A stretch of 64,000 nt of DNA from Pseudomonas putida (GTDB lineage: Bacteria > Pseudomonadota > Gammaproteobacteria > Pseudomonadales > Pseudomonadaceae). Positions 8,697-18,577 of the stretch are shown one piece after another. The notes below the pieces were generated by a model. That model searched no databases, was not told where the DNA came from, and saw only the letters and a program-made list of their open reading frames with translations. Each line of letters begins with the position of its first letter. The first letter of the stretch is position 1. Position numbers and translations under genes: made by a program. The DNA is taken from assembly GCA_041071465.1 (NCBI GenBank), contig CP163498.1:310001-374000 (forward strand). Direction: 5' to 3'.

Positions 8697-9590
8697 TCAT
8701 TTCTGTTTGGCGTGCATCTGCTTGACCGCACCACTGGCGATCAGCTCGGCCAGTGCAGCGACGTCGAGCAGCGCACACATGTGTTCAATAACCGTGCCGG
8801 CCAGCCACGGGCGCTGGCCACGCTGGCTGCGCCACTTGATCTCGGACGGGTCCAGGCGCAGCGAGCGGCTGACCTGGTGTACGGCCAGCCCCCATTCGTA
8901 GCCCTGCACGGAAATCACGTACTGCAGGCCCTGGCGAAAATCATCGCGGTAGCGATCGGGCATCACCCAGCGCGCGGTGTCCAGCACCTTCAGGTTGCCG
9001 GCCTGGCAGGTCAGGATGCCGAGAAACCAATCCGGCTGGCCGAATAGTGGTGTCAGTTCCTGGCCGGCCAGGGTGTAGATCGAGCCCAGGCACACCAGCG
9101 GCACCGCCAGGGTCAGGCCCGCCACGTCGAACAGCAGGCATTCGAACGGCTCGGCGGCCCAGACCGGGCGGCCATCGACCGTGGCCGGGGGCACGGGTAC
9201 CTGCGGCGCCGGCAGGTGTACGTCCACCAGCGGCACGGCCGCCTCCACGGTCTGCTCCTCGACCAGCACCGGGATGCTGGCCTCGGCCACCACCTCGCGC
9301 TCGACCACCGTCACTACCGGTGCCTCCACCGGCATCACCTGTGGCAGCACCGCCAGCCTGGGCTCGGCGAACGGCCGTGGTGCGGGGCTGACGGTTGCTT
9401 CGGCTGACGCCGGCCTGGCTTGCTGCAAGGCATCACGCACCTGCTCTTCGCGCACCGCTTCGGCGAACTCGTCCGCCGCCGCTGGCGCCTCGAACAGGTC
9501 TTCGGCTTCGGTGGCTTCCTGCAGCAGGCCGTCGAGGTACGACTGTAGGGCCATCTGTGGCCGCGTACTGGTTTGCCGGGTCTGGGTCAT
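8697..9590 (-). CDS. parP: ParP-like CheW-domain protein (chemosensory array localisation)
   Basis: 297 residues. The N-terminal ~150 are low in complexity and rich in Ala, Val, Pro and Glu. The C-terminal ~140 form a CheW-like domain (FECLLFDVAGLTLAVPLVCL, WFLGILTCQAGNLKVLDTAR, WLAGTVIEHMCALLDV). This architecture, directly downstream of a ParA-type ATPase, matches ParP of Vibrio, whose CheW-like AIF domain binds CheA and receptors and tethers arrays to the cell pole. The ATG at 9590 shares one base with the parC stop (TGATG), so translation is coupled. The Vibrio-based function is inferred by homology. Confidence 0.85.
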   Translation of the reverse strand: MTQTRQTSTRPQMALQSYLDGLLQEATEAEDLFEAPAAADEFAEAVREEQVRDALQQARPASAEATVSPAPRPFAEPRLAVLPQVMPVEAPVVTVVEREVVAEASIPVLVEEQTVEAAVPLVDVHLPAPQVPVPPATVDGRPVWAAEPFECLLFDVAGLTLAVPLVCLGSIYTLAGQELTPLFGQPDWFLGILTCQAGNLKVLDTARWVMPDRYRDDFRQGLQYVISVQGYEWGLAVHQVSRSLRLDPSEIKWRSQRGQRPWLAGTVIEHMCALLDVAALAELIASGAVKQMHAKQK

Positions 9591-10378
9591 CAGGCCACCT
9601 GCGCTGCAGTCTTGTAGGTCAGCAGGTGCTTGAGCAGCGCCCTGTAGGCAACCAGCCCGCGGCTCTTGCTGTCGAATTGCGAGGGCGTGACGCCCTTGCG
9701 GCTGGCATCGCGCAGGCGCGTATCCACCGGGATGTAGCCCTGCCACACATGCTGGCCGTAGGTGTCACGCAGCAGCTTGAGCGTGGCCAGCGAGGCCTGG
9801 GTGCGGCGGTCGAACAAGGTCGGCACTATCTGGTACGGCAGCGCCTGCTTGCGCGAGCGGTTGACCATGGCCAGGGTCCCGACCATGCGCTCCAGGCCCT
9901 TGACCGCGAGAAATTCGGTTTGCACCGGAATCACCAGCTGCTGGCTGGCTGCCAGGGCATTGACCATCAGCACACCGAGCAAGGGTGGGCTGTCGATCAG
10001 GGCATAGTCGAAATCCTGCCACAGCTGCGCCAGACTCTTGGCGATTACCAGGCCCAGGCCGTTCTGCCCCGGTGACTGGCGCTCCAGCACTGCCAGCGCG
10101 GTACTCGACGGCAACAGCGAGATGCGTTCGTCACTGGTGGGCAGCAGCAGTTGCCCCGGTAGGCCCTCGGGCACCGCGCCCTTGTGCAGGAACAGGTCGT
10201 AGCAGCTGTGCTCCAGGGCATCGGGGTTGTGCCCGAAATAGCTGGTCATCGAGCCGTGCGGGTCGAGGTCGACGACGACCACGCGCTTGCCGGCCTCGGC
10301 CAGCAGGCCGGCCAGGGCGATGGTAGTGGTGGTCTTGCCGACGCCACCTTTTTGATTGGCTACTGCCCAGACTCTCAT
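9590..10378 (-). CDS. parC: ParA-family ATPase ParC (polar localisation of chemotaxis proteins)
   Basis: 262 residues. The deviant Walker A motif KGGVGKTTTT starts at residue 10, followed by VVVVDLDPHGSMTSYFG and the Walker B-like YALIDSPPLLG. ParA/Soj-type ATPases dimerise on ATP and position cargo; the family member in che operons (ParC in Vibrio, PpfA-like in others) sets the polar position of chemosensory arrays. I chose the ATG at 10378; a TTG lies one codon upstream. It sits 214 nt from motD, across a REP pair, and overlaps parP. Confidence 0.9.
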   Translation of the reverse strand: MRVWAVANQKGGVGKTTTTIALAGLLAEAGKRVVVVDLDPHGSMTSYFGHNPDALEHSCYDLFLHKGAVPEGLPGQLLLPTSDERISLLPSSTALAVLERQSPGQNGLGLVIAKSLAQLWQDFDYALIDSPPLLGVLMVNALAASQQLVIPVQTEFLAVKGLERMVGTLAMVNRSRKQALPYQIVPTLFDRRTQASLATLKLLRDTYGQHVWQGYIPVDTRLRDASRKGVTPSQFDSKSRGLVAYRALLKHLLTYKTAAQVA

Positions 10379-10461
10379 CAAGCAAACTCTATCTATTGAT
10401 TTGGCAGGGACACTGCTGGGGCAACTGTCTTGCTCAACATCGGAAAGCTGGCGCGATCAGT

Positions 10462-10545
10462 GTAGGAGCGGGTTTACCCGCGAACACCGGCGCAGCCGGT
10501 GCCATGCACCGTGTCACCTTCTTCGCGGGTGAACCCGCTCCCACA
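10462..10545. repeat. REP pair (convergent)
   Basis: Two inverted Pseudomonas REP units, GTAGGAGCGGGTTTACCCGCGAA (written in part: 10462-10484) and its mirror TTCGCGGGTGAACCCGCTCC (10520-10539), enclose a smaller CCGGCGCAGCCGG hairpin. They fill most of the 214-nt gap between parC and motD. Confidence 0.85.
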
Positions 10546-10592
10546 GAGGACCGCTACATTCAACTACTTGGCAGCGTCGGGGAATTGACGAA

Positions 10593-11450
10593 TCACTGCC
10601 CCGCCACCGTTGCTGGCGTTGCCGGTGCACTTTGTGTGCCAGCCCGGCGCAATGCAGCATCCGGCGTGGCATTGGCACTGCCCGAGCCAGTCAGGCTGCG
10701 GCGCACTTCGAGGTTGCGCGAAATCACCAGCACCACGCGGCGATTGCGCGCACGGCCTTCGGCAGTGTCGTTGCTGGCAACCGGCTGGTACTCGCCATAG
10801 CCGACCGAGGCCATGCGTGCCGGGTTGACCCCTTCCATGGCCAGCAGGCGCACGATGCTTGCCGCCCGAGCCGAAGACAACTCCCAGTTGGTCGGGTACT
10901 GCGCAGTGCGGATCGGCAAGTTATCGGTAAAGCCTTCGACGTGAACCGGGTTGGCGAACGGCTTGAGAATGCCGGCCACTTTCTCGATGATCGCAAATGC
11001 CTTGTCGCTGGGCATGGCATCGCCGCTGCCGAACAGCAACGAGGAATTGAGCTCGATCTCGATCCACAGTTCATTGCCGCGCACAGTCATCTGGTCGCTC
11101 TTGATCAGGTCGCCAAAGGCATCGCGCACGTCATCGCTGATGGTTTTCAGCGGGTCAATACTGGTCGCCCCAAGGCCCGCATCGGTCTGCTCGCTGTCCT
11201 TCACCAACGGCTCGGCCGGGCGCACGCTCAGCGGCCGCTCTTCACCGATGGGGATCGGCTTCATGCTGCGCTCGGGGTCGTTGAACACCCCGAGCAAGGC
11301 CTGGGAAATGACCTTGTACTTGCCCTCGTTGATCGAGGAAATCGAGTACATCACCACGAAAAAGGCGAACAGCAGAGTAATGAAGTCGGCGTACGACACC
11401 AGCCAGCGTTCGTGGTTTTCGTGCTCCTCGGTATGACGACGGCGACGCAT
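10593..11450 (-). CDS. motD: Flagellar motor stator protein MotD (MotB-like)
   Basis: 285 residues. A short cytoplasmic tail is followed by one transmembrane helix (about 20-40, YADFITLLFAFFVVMYSI). D22 sits where MotB has its ion-conducting aspartate. The C-terminal OmpA-like peptidoglycan-binding domain (about 140-265) carries NWELSSARAASIVRLL and the NRRV end motif. With MotC it forms a stator unit that couples ion flow to torque; Pseudomonas has a second pair, MotAB. It overlaps none of its neighbours and lies 3 nt downstream of motC. Confidence 0.95.
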   Translation of the reverse strand: MRRRRHTEEHENHERWLVSYADFITLLFAFFVVMYSISSINEGKYKVISQALLGVFNDPERSMKPIPIGEERPLSVRPAEPLVKDSEQTDAGLGATSIDPLKTISDDVRDAFGDLIKSDQMTVRGNELWIEIELNSSLLFGSGDAMPSDKAFAIIEKVAGILKPFANPVHVEGFTDNLPIRTAQYPTNWELSSARAASIVRLLAMEGVNPARMASVGYGEYQPVASNDTAEGRARNRRVVLVISRNLEVRRSLTGSGSANATPDAALRRAGTQSAPATPATVAGQ

Positions 11451-11453
11451 GGG

Positions 11454-12194
11454 TTACTCCATGAAGCCTTGCAGCTTCAGCTCGATCGAGCGCGGGTTCT
11501 CACCCTCGGCAATCGACAGCAGGCCCTCGAGCAGCATCTCGCGGTAGCGCGACTGGCGCATGACGATGGCCTTGAGCTTGCTGGCGATCGGCAGCAGCAC
11601 CAGGTTGGCGCTGGCCACGCCGTAGATGGTCGCGACAAAGGCCACGGCAATGCCGTTGCCCAACTGCGACGGGTCGGCCAGGTTGCCCATCACGTGAATC
11701 AGGCCCATCACCGCACCGATGATGCCGATTGTCGGCGCGTAGCCGCCCATGCTCTCGAACACCTTCGCGGCCTGGATATCACGGCTTTCCTGGGTCAGGA
11801 AGTCGACTTCGAGGATGCTGCGGATGGCCTCCGGCTCGGCACCATCCACCAGCAGCTGCAGGCCCTTGCGCGCATAAGGGTCAGGCTCGCTGTCAGCCAC
11901 CCCTTCCAGGCCCAGCAGGCCTTCCTTGCGCGCGGTCAGGCTCCAGTTGACGACGCGGTCGATCCCGCCCGCCAGGTCGACCCGTGGCGGAAACAGGATC
12001 CAGCGCAGAATCTGCAAGGCACGCTTGAACGACGACAGCGGCGACTGCAGCAAGGCCGCCGCCAGGGTGCCGCCCAGCACGATCAGTGCCGCCGGGCCAT
12101 TGATCAGGGCGCCGACATGGCCGCCTTCGAGGAAGTTGCCACCGACGATGGCGACAAACGCGAGGATCAGGCCGATCAGGCTGAGCACGTCCAT
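11454..12194 (-). CDS. motC: Flagellar motor stator protein MotC (MotA-like)
   Basis: 246 residues with four membrane segments: LIGLILAFVAIVGGNFLEG, ALIVLGGTLAAALLQSP, and the pair around 150-200 including YAPTIGIIGAVMGLIHVMGN and IAVAFVATIYGVASANLV, the MotA/TolQ/ExbB signature. It forms the five-subunit ring of the stator around MotD. The ATG at 12194 overlaps the cheB stop by one base (TGATG). Confidence 0.95.
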   Translation of the reverse strand: MDVLSLIGLILAFVAIVGGNFLEGGHVGALINGPAALIVLGGTLAAALLQSPLSSFKRALQILRWILFPPRVDLAGGIDRVVNWSLTARKEGLLGLEGVADSEPDPYARKGLQLLVDGAEPEAIRSILEVDFLTQESRDIQAAKVFESMGGYAPTIGIIGAVMGLIHVMGNLADPSQLGNGIAVAFVATIYGVASANLVLLPIASKLKAIVMRQSRYREMLLEGLLSIAEGENPRSIELKLQGFME

Positions 12195-13333
12195 CAGACG
12201 CACGCCTCCACCAGGTGCTTGCCGATTTCGTCCAGGCTGTACACCGCGTCGGCCAGGTTGGCCTTGACGATGGCCATGGGCATGCCATAGATCACGCAGC
12301 TGGCTTCATCCTGGGCCCAGACCGTGCTGCCGCCCTGCTTGAGCAGGCGCGCCCCTTCACGACCATCGGCACCCATGCCGGTAAGCACCACCGACAGCAC
12401 CTTGTCGCCATACGACTTGGCCGCCGAGCCGAAGGTGATGTCCACGCACGGTTTGTAGTTCAGACGCTCGTCACCGGGCAGGATTTTCACCGCGCCACGG
12501 CCGTCGATCATCATCTGCTTGCCACCTGGGGCCAGCAGGGCCAGGCCCGGGCGCAGCATGTCGCCGTCCTCGGCTTCCTTGACGCTGATGCGGCACAGCT
12601 TGTCCAGGCGCTCGGCAAAGGCCTTGGTGAACGCCGCCGGCATGTGCTGGATCAGTACGATCGGCGCCGGGAAGTTGGCCGGCAGCTGGGTCAGCACCCG
12701 CTGCAGGGCGACCGGGCCGCCCGTGGAGGTACCGATGGCCACCAGTTTGTATGGCTTGCGCTTGGGTGCCGGCGAATGCGCTGGCGCCGCTGCCGGGGCC
12801 GCTGCACGGGCAGGCGCAGGCGTGCGCGCCGCTGCCGGGCTGGCGAAACTGCTGGCAGCTGCGTGACCGCTGCCTGCTGGCGCGGGTACGGGTGCGGCAA
12901 CCGGCGCATGGCTGGCGTAGCTGCCAAAACGGCGGTTGCTGCGGGAAATGGTATGCACCTTCTCGCACAGCAGTTGCTTGACCTTGTCGGGGTTGCGCGA
13001 GATGTCCTCGAAGTTCTTCGGCAGGTAATCCACCGCACCGGCATCCAGCGCATCGAGGGTGACACGGGCGCCTTCATGGGTCAGCGACGAGAACATCAAC
13101 ACCGGCGTCGGGCAGCGCTGCATGATGTGCCGCACCGCGGTGATGCCGTCCATCATGGGCATTTCGTAGTCCATGGTGATGACATCGGGCTTCAGCGCCA
13201 GCGCCTGGTCGATTGCTTCCTTGCCGTTGGTCGCGGTACCCACTACCTGGATCGTCGGATCCGCCGAGAGGATTTCCGAGACGCGGCGGCGGAAGAAACC
13301 GGAATCATCCACCACCAGGACCTTGACTGCCAT
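12194..13333 (-). CDS. cheB: Chemotaxis methylesterase/glutamine deamidase CheB
   Basis: 379 residues. The receiver domain (1-120) has acidic D9/D10 and the phosphorylation site D55 in [12 protein letters not shown]. After an Ala/Pro-rich linker (about 135-185) the methylesterase domain carries the catalytic Ser in AIGTSTGGP, His in IQHMPAAF and Asp in GMGADGREG. It removes methyl groups from receptors for adaptation when phosphorylated by CheA. The ATG at 13333 gives the usual [10 protein letters not shown] start; an upstream in-frame start adds two residues only. Confidence 0.95.
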   Translation of the reverse strand: MAVKVLVVDDSGFFRRRVSEILSADPTIQVVGTATNGKEAIDQALALKPDVITMDYEMPMMDGITAVRHIMQRCPTPVLMFSSLTHEGARVTLDALDAGAVDYLPKNFEDISRNPDKVKQLLCEKVHTISRSNRRFGSYASHAPVAAPVPAPAGSGHAAASSFASPAAARTPAPARAAAPAAAPAHSPAPKRKPYKLVAIGTSTGGPVALQRVLTQLPANFPAPIVLIQHMPAAFTKAFAERLDKLCRISVKEAEDGDMLRPGLALLAPGGKQMMIDGRGAVKILPGDERLNYKPCVDITFGSAAKSYGDKVLSVVLTGMGADGREGARLLKQGGSTVWAQDEASCVIYGMPMAIVKANLADAVYSLDEIGKHLVEACV

Positions 13334-13379
13334 AAACACTCCATTAGGCGGCGCAACCCGCCAGGGTGCGCCACCGAAA

Positions 13380-15614
13380 TCAAATACGCCGCGCGGCGTA
13401 ACGCTTGAGCATGCTCGGGACGTCGAGAATCAACGCGATGCGACCGTCGCCGGTGATGGTGGCCCCGGACATGCCCGGGGTGCCCTGCAGCATCTTGCCC
13501 AGCGGCTTGATTACCACTTCTTCCTGGCCAACCAGTTGATCGACGACAAAGCCGATGCGCTGGGTGCCGACCGACAGGATCACCACGTGGCCCTCGTGCT
13601 GCTCTTCGTGCACCTGGCCCTGGACCAGCCAGCGCTTGAGGTAGAACAGCGGCAGCGCCTTGTCGCGTACGATCACCACTTCCTGGCCGTCGACCACGTT
13701 GGTGCGCGACAGGTCGAGGTGGAAAATCTCGTTGACGTTGACCAGCGGGAAGGCAAACGCCTGGTTGCCCAGCATCACCATCAGGGTGGGCATGATCGCC
13801 AGGGTCAGCGGCACTTTGATGACGATCTTCGAGCCTTGGCCCTTGGCCGAGAAGATGTTGATCGAGCCGTTGAGCTGGGAGATCTTGGTCTTCACCACGT
13901 CCATGCCCACACCACGACCGGACACGTCGGAAATCTCGGTCTTGGTCGAGAAGCCCGGGGCGAAGATCAGGTTGTAGCAGTCCGACTCGCTCAGGCGCTC
14001 GGCGGCATCCTTGTCCATCAGGCCCTTTTCCACGGCCTTGGCGCGCAGGATGTTAGGGTCCATGCCCTTGCCGTCGTCGGAGATCGACAGCAGGATGTGG
14101 TCGCCTTCCTGCTCGGCCGACAGCACCACGCGGCCGGTACGCGCCTTGCCGGAGGCTTCACGCTCCTCGGGCATCTCCACGCCATGGTCGACGGCATTGC
14201 GCACCAGGTGCACCAACGGGTCGGCCAGGGCCTCGACCAGGTTCTTGTCGAGGTCGGTCTCTTCGCCGACCAGCTCCAGGTTGATTTCTTTCTTGAGCTG
14301 GCGGGCCAGGTCACGCACCAGGCGCGGGAAGCGGCCGAAGACTTTCTTGATCGGCTGCATGCGGGTTTTCATCACCGCGGTCTGCAGGTCGGCGGTGACC
14401 ACGTCGAGGTTGGACACGGCCTTGGACATGGCCTCGTCACCGCTGTTAAGGCCCAGGCGCACCAGACGGTTACGCACCAGCACCAGTTCGCCGACCATGT
14501 TCATGATCTCGTCCAGGCGCGCGGTATCGACCCGCACAGTGGTTTCCGCTTCGCTGGCGCCATGCTTGTCGGCGGCCGGGGCAGGGGCGCGGGGTGCTGC
14601 AGCAGGTTTGCTGGCAGGCGCAGGAGCCGGGGCAGCAGCTGCTGCTGGCTTGGCCACGGGCTGGCTGTCGGCCTTGGCCGCTGCCGGCGCTTGCACCTTG
14701 GTTGCAGCCGGGGCTTCGACGGCGGCCACGTCGCCGCCAAACTTGCCTTTGCCGTGCAACTGGTCCAGCAGCGCCTCGAACTCGTGCTCGCTGATTTCAT
14801 CGCTGGCTGCACTGGTGTCAGTTGCAGCAGGCGCCGGCGCCTTGGCAGCGGGCAAGGCATCGGCCTGGAAGGTACCCTTGCCATGCAACTGGTCCAGCAG
14901 TGATTCGAATTCGGCGTCGGTAATTTCGTCGCTGGCCACTTCCGGCGCGCTGGCAACCGGCTGCGCGGCAACCTCGGCGCTGAACTGGCCTTTGCCGTGC
15001 AACTGGTCGAGCAGCGACTCGAACTCGGCGTCGGTGATTTCGTCACCTTCACCGCTCACGGTCTCGCCCTGCATCTGCTCGTCGGCCGCAGCTTGCGCCT
15101 TGACCGCATCGAGCGAATCGAGCAGCTGTTCGAACTCGCTGTCGGTGATGTCCTGCTCCTCGGCAGGCGCTTCGGCAACCGGTGCCGGTGCTGCGGCGGC
15201 AGGCGCTTCAACGGCCACGGCGCCCCCCGGCTCGGCCAGGCGCGACAGCGCCGCCAAAAGCTCGGGGGTAGCCGGGGTCACTTCGGTGCGCTCGCGCACC
15301 TGGCCAAACATGCTGTTGACCGTATCCAGTGCCTCGAGCACCACATCCATCAGTTCCGCGTCGACCCGGCGCTCACCTTTGCGCAGGACATCGAACACGT
15401 TCTCGGCGATATGGCAGCACTCCACCAGCTCGTTCAGCTGAAGGAAGCCGGCGCCCCCTTTTACAGTGTGGAAACCGCGAAAGATCGCATTGAGCAGGTC
15501 GGCATCGTCGGGCCGGCTTTCCAGCTCGACCAGTTGCTCGGACAGTTGCTCAAGAATTTCGCCGGCTTCTACCAGGAAATCCTGGAGGATTTCTTCATCG
15601 GCGCCGAAGCTCAT
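13380..15614 (-). CDS. cheA: Chemotaxis histidine kinase CheA with four-fold linker repeat
   Basis: 744 residues. Hpt domain 1-105 with phospho-acceptor H49 ([13 protein letters not shown]). A long linker (about 130-360) is rich in Ala and Pro and contains four copies of an acidic/amphipathic motif ([14 protein letters not shown], twice [36 protein letters not shown]) at about residues 153-295. Then come dimerisation, HATPase ([28 protein letters not shown]) and a C-terminal CheW-like domain. The kinase phosphorylates CheY and CheB. The repeats may be the ParP-binding LID region known from Vibrio CheA; that is inference. The ATG at 15614 is preferred over a TTG one codon upstream. Confidence 0.96.
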   Translation of the reverse strand: MSFGADEEILQDFLVEAGEILEQLSEQLVELESRPDDADLLNAIFRGFHTVKGGAGFLQLNELVECCHIAENVFDVLRKGERRVDAELMDVVLEALDTVNSMFGQVRERTEVTPATPELLAALSRLAEPGGAVAVEAPAAAAPAPVAEAPAEEQDITDSEFEQLLDSLDAVKAQAAADEQMQGETVSGEGDEITDAEFESLLDQLHGKGQFSAEVAAQPVASAPEVASDEITDAEFESLLDQLHGKGTFQADALPAAKAPAPAATDTSAASDEISEHEFEALLDQLHGKGKFGGDVAAVEAPAATKVQAPAAAKADSQPVAKPAAAAAPAPAPASKPAAAPRAPAPAADKHGASEAETTVRVDTARLDEIMNMVGELVLVRNRLVRLGLNSGDEAMSKAVSNLDVVTADLQTAVMKTRMQPIKKVFGRFPRLVRDLARQLKKEINLELVGEETDLDKNLVEALADPLVHLVRNAVDHGVEMPEEREASGKARTGRVVLSAEQEGDHILLSISDDGKGMDPNILRAKAVEKGLMDKDAAERLSESDCYNLIFAPGFSTKTEISDVSGRGVGMDVVKTKISQLNGSINIFSAKGQGSKIVIKVPLTLAIMPTLMVMLGNQAFAFPLVNVNEIFHLDLSRTNVVDGQEVVIVRDKALPLFYLKRWLVQGQVHEEQHEGHVVILSVGTQRIGFVVDQLVGQEEVVIKPLGKMLQGTPGMSGATITGDGRIALILDVPSMLKRYAARRI

Positions 15615-15626
15615 CAAACGTGCTCC

Positions 15627-16415
15627 TTAAAAACCCAGGCTGGACAGCAGATCATCGACATCGTCCTGACCGGACACAACGTCTTCACGCTTATCGGCAT
15701 GAATCTGCGGACCTTCACCCCGAGTCGGATGTTTTTCTCGATCTTTTTCTGCGCGCAGCTGATCGTGGTCATGCTGGATGCCCGCGAAGCGGTCGACCTG
15801 GCTGGCCATCAGCACCAGTTTGAGCAGGTTGCTTTCCACCTCGGTGACCAGGGTGGTGACGCGCTTGATCACCTGGCCGGTCAGGTCCTGATAGTCCTGG
15901 GCCAGCAGAATGTCGTTGAGGTGCCCGGCGACCTTGCGGTTGCCCTCGGCGCTGTGCGTCAGGAAACTGTCGATGCGTTTGACCAGGTCACGGAACTCCG
16001 GCGCAGCCACTTCACGGCGCATGAAACGCTGCCAGTCGGCGCTCAGTGCATGTGCCTCGCTGGCCAAATCGTTGAGCACCGGGGTGCTTTCCTCGACCAG
16101 GTCCATGGTGCGGTTGGCCGCGCCCTCGGTAAGCCTGACCACGTAAGACAGGCGCTCGGTGGCGTCGGTAATCTGCGACACCCCCTCGGCCTGCGGCATG
16201 GTCGGGTCGATCTGGAAACTGACGATGGCACTGTGCAGCTCGCGGGTCAGCTTGCCGACTTCCTGGTACAGGCCGCGGTCGCGGGTCTGGTTCAGCTCAT
16301 GAATCAGCTGCACCGCCTCGCCGAAACGGCCCCGCTCCAGGCTTTCGACCAGCTCCTGGGCATGCTTCTTCAGGGTCGATTCGAACTCGCCCAAAGACGT
16401 TTGTGATGAATCCAT
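15627..16415 (-). CDS. cheZ: Protein phosphatase CheZ
   Basis: 262 residues, mostly long helices. The active-site segment LAQDYQDLTGQVIKRV holds the Gln that completes the CheY active site for dephosphorylation. The C-terminus DVDDLLSSLGF is the conserved CheY-binding tail. It ends the CheY-P signal. It lies between cheY and cheA with short gaps, in the same operon. Confidence 0.96.
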   Translation of the reverse strand: MDSSQTSLGEFESTLKKHAQELVESLERGRFGEAVQLIHELNQTRDRGLYQEVGKLTRELHSAIVSFQIDPTMPQAEGVSQITDATERLSYVVRLTEGAANRTMDLVEESTPVLNDLASEAHALSADWQRFMRREVAAPEFRDLVKRIDSFLTHSAEGNRKVAGHLNDILLAQDYQDLTGQVIKRVTTLVTEVESNLLKLVLMASQVDRFAGIQHDHDQLRAEKDREKHPTRGEGPQIHADKREDVVSGQDDVDDLLSSLGF

Positions 16416-16435
16416 GGCGCGCCCCCTGACGTGAC

Positions 16436-16810
16436 TCAGCCGTTGACGCGTTCGAAGATCTTCTCGATCTTTTCTTTGAGCACCTGGGCGGTGAACGGCT
16501 TGACCACGTAACCATTGACGCCGGCCTGGGCCGCTTCGATGATCTGGTCGCGCTTGGCTTCGGCGGTCACCATCAGTACCGGCATGCTCTTCAGCTTGTC
16601 GCTGGCACGCACTTTACGCAGCAGGTCGATGCCGGACATGCCAGGCATGTTCCAGTCGGTCACCAGGAAGTCGTAGTGGCCGTTCTCCAGCATCGGCAGC
16701 GCCGTGGTGCCGTCATCGGCTTCTTCGGTGTTGGTGAAGCCCAGGTCACGCAACAGGTTCTTGATGATCCGCCGCATCGTCGAAAAGTCGTCAACGATGA
16801 GGATTTTCAT
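16436..16810 (-). CDS. cheY: Chemotaxis response regulator CheY
   Basis: 124 residues, a single receiver domain: D7/D8, phosphorylation site D52 in [12 protein letters not shown], Thr in VTAEAKRD and Lys in VVKPFTAQ. Phosphorylated CheY binds FliM at the motor and changes rotation. The ATG at 16810 gives [11 protein letters not shown], the standard start; an upstream in-frame ATG adds eight residues without family support. The 103-nt gap to fliA may carry a promoter, but none was obvious. Confidence 0.97.
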   Translation of the reverse strand: MKILIVDDFSTMRRIIKNLLRDLGFTNTEEADDGTTALPMLENGHYDFLVTDWNMPGMSGIDLLRKVRASDKLKSMPVLMVTAEAKRDQIIEAAQAGVNGYVVKPFTAQVLKEKIEKIFERVNG

Positions 16811-16913
16811 GTCTTTGTTCAAGTAGACCTCCAAGCAGTCTCAAACGCGCTCGGCCCCGAGCGCGCATTCACAATTCGGTACAACGTAGAAAACGACTGC
16901 AACGACAGCGGGC

Positions 16914-17654
16914 TCAACGCGCCCGCCATTCCCCCAGGCGGCTGCGCAGGCGCGCGGCACACTGGCTGTGCAACTGGCTGACCCGCGACTCGCTGACCCC
17001 CAGCACCTCACCGATTTCCTTGAGGTTCAGCTCTTCGTCGTAGTACAGCGCCAGCACCAGGCGCTCACGCTCCGGCAGGTTGGCGATGGCCTCGGTCAGG
17101 GCGACCTGGAAGCGCTCGTCCTCCAGGCCACGCGCAGGTTCTACCTGGCCACTGGCACCATCCTCATGCAGCCCTTCGTGCTCGCCGTCCTGCAACAGGT
17201 CGTCGAAGCTGAACAGGCGGCTGCCCAAGGTATCGTTCAAGATCCCGTAGTAATCATCGAGACTCAATTGGAGTTCGGCAGCAACTTCATGATCTTTAGC
17301 GTCACGTCCGGTTCTGGCTTCAACCGCACGCATCGCGTCGCTGACCATGCGGGTGTTGCGGTGCACCGAACGCGGTGCCCAGTCGCCCTTGCGCACTTCA
17401 TCGAGCATGGCCCCGCGAATGCGGATGCCGGCGTAGGTTTCAAAGCTGGCGCCCTTGCTGGCGTCGTATTTGTTGGCTACTTCCAGCAGGCCGATCATGC
17501 CGGCCTGGATCAGGTCCTCGACCTGCACGTTGGCCGGCAACCGCGCCAGCAGGTGGTAGGCAATGCGCTTGACCAGCGGGGCGTAGCGTTCGATCAGCTC
17601 GTACTGGGCGTCTTTCGACGCTCGGCTGTACATCTTGAAACCGCTGGCGTTCAT
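16914..17654 (-). CDS. fliA: Flagellar RNA polymerase sigma-28 factor FliA
   Basis: 246 residues with sigma-70 regions 2 (YAPLVKRIAYHLLARLP, EDLIQAGMIGLLEVANKYD, FETYAGIRIRGAMLDEVRKGDWAPRS), 3 and 4 (LPERERLVLALYYDEELNLKEIGEVLGVSESRVSQ). It directs late flagellar promoters such as that of fliC in this window (47599-47625) and is held by FlgM until hook completion. The ATG at 17654 overlaps the fleN stop by ATGA. Confidence 0.97.
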   Translation of the reverse strand: MNASGFKMYSRASKDAQYELIERYAPLVKRIAYHLLARLPANVQVEDLIQAGMIGLLEVANKYDASKGASFETYAGIRIRGAMLDEVRKGDWAPRSVHRNTRMVSDAMRAVEARTGRDAKDHEVAAELQLSLDDYYGILNDTLGSRLFSFDDLLQDGEHEGLHEDGASGQVEPARGLEDERFQVALTEAIANLPERERLVLALYYDEELNLKEIGEVLGVSESRVSQLHSQCAARLRSRLGEWRAR

Positions 17655-18484
17655 AGCACTGGACCCGCGCTGGTGGGTTGCACCAGACGCTCGACAAAGA
17701 ACTCCAGATGGCCACGCGGGTTGGCCGGCAGCGGCCAGCTGTCGACCTTCTGGGCTATCGCCTTGAAGGCCAGCGCGCACTTGGACCGTGGGAAAGCTTC
17801 GTACACGGCACGCTGCTTCTGCACCGCCTTGCGCACGCACTCGTCATACGGCACAGCACCCACATACTGCAGGGCAACGTCGAGGAAACGGTCGGTGACC
17901 TTGGTCAGCTTGGCGAACAGGTTACGGCCTTCCTGCGGGCTCTGCGCCATGTTGGCCAGCACGCGGAAACGGTTCATGCCGTAGTCGCGGTTGAGCAGCT
18001 TGATCAGGGCGTAGGCGTCGGTGATCGAGGTGGGTTCGTCGCATACCACCAGCAGCACCTCCTGTGCCGCGCGGACGAAGCTGACCACCGAATCACCGAT
18101 ACCCGCCGCGGTGTCGATCACCAGCACGTCGAGGTTGTCGCCAATTTCGCTGAACGCCTGGATCAGCCCGGCATGCTGGGCCGGGGCCAGGTGCACCATG
18201 CTCTGCGTGCCCGAGGCAGCCGGTACGATGCGCACACCACCGGGGCCCTGCAACATCACGTCGCGCAATTCGCAGCGCCCTTCGATGACATCGGCCAGGG
18301 TCCGCTTGGGGGTAAGGCCCAGCAGCACGTCGACATTGGCCAGGCCCAGGTCGGCGTCGAGCAGCATGACCCTGCGGCCAAGCTCGGCCAGCGCCAGGGA
18401 CAGGTTCACTGAAACGTTAGTCTTGCCGACGCCACCTTTGCCACCGGTCACGGCGATCACCTGTACGGGATGCATGCTACCCAT
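17651..18484 (-). CDS. fleN: Flagellar number regulator FleN (FlhG/MinD-like ATPase)
   Basis: 277 residues. Deviant Walker A GGKGGVGKTN (about 14-23), switch region LLDADLGLANVDVLLG and Walker B-like VLVIDTAAGIGDSVV. FleN dimers bind FleQ and curb its activation of flagellar promoters, keeping flagellar number low; it works against FlhF, encoded just upstream. The gene overlaps fliA by 4 nt and starts 93 nt after flhF. Confidence 0.96.
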   Translation of the reverse strand: MGSMHPVQVIAVTGGKGGVGKTNVSVNLSLALAELGRRVMLLDADLGLANVDVLLGLTPKRTLADVIEGRCELRDVMLQGPGGVRIVPAASGTQSMVHLAPAQHAGLIQAFSEIGDNLDVLVIDTAAGIGDSVVSFVRAAQEVLLVVCDEPTSITDAYALIKLLNRDYGMNRFRVLANMAQSPQEGRNLFAKLTKVTDRFLDVALQYVGAVPYDECVRKAVQKQRAVYEAFPRSKCALAFKAIAQKVDSWPLPANPRGHLEFFVERLVQPTSAGPVL

Positions 18485-18577
18485 GTCTGTTCTTTACCTT
18501 GTCTCGCTGGGACTCAGGCCACACGTAGGGCAATTCTGCGTACCCTTTGGCATAGCTACCTTGCACACACTTCATCA

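Noticed and set aside
10632..12290. Long open frame of 552 codons on the plus strand opposite motD, motC and cheB
   Set aside because: It is antisense to well-supported genes in a high-GC genome, where opposite frames often stay open; the translation shows no domain.
13173..14903. Plus-strand frames opposite cheA
   Set aside because: Antisense shadows of the CheA repeat region; their repeats mirror those of CheA.
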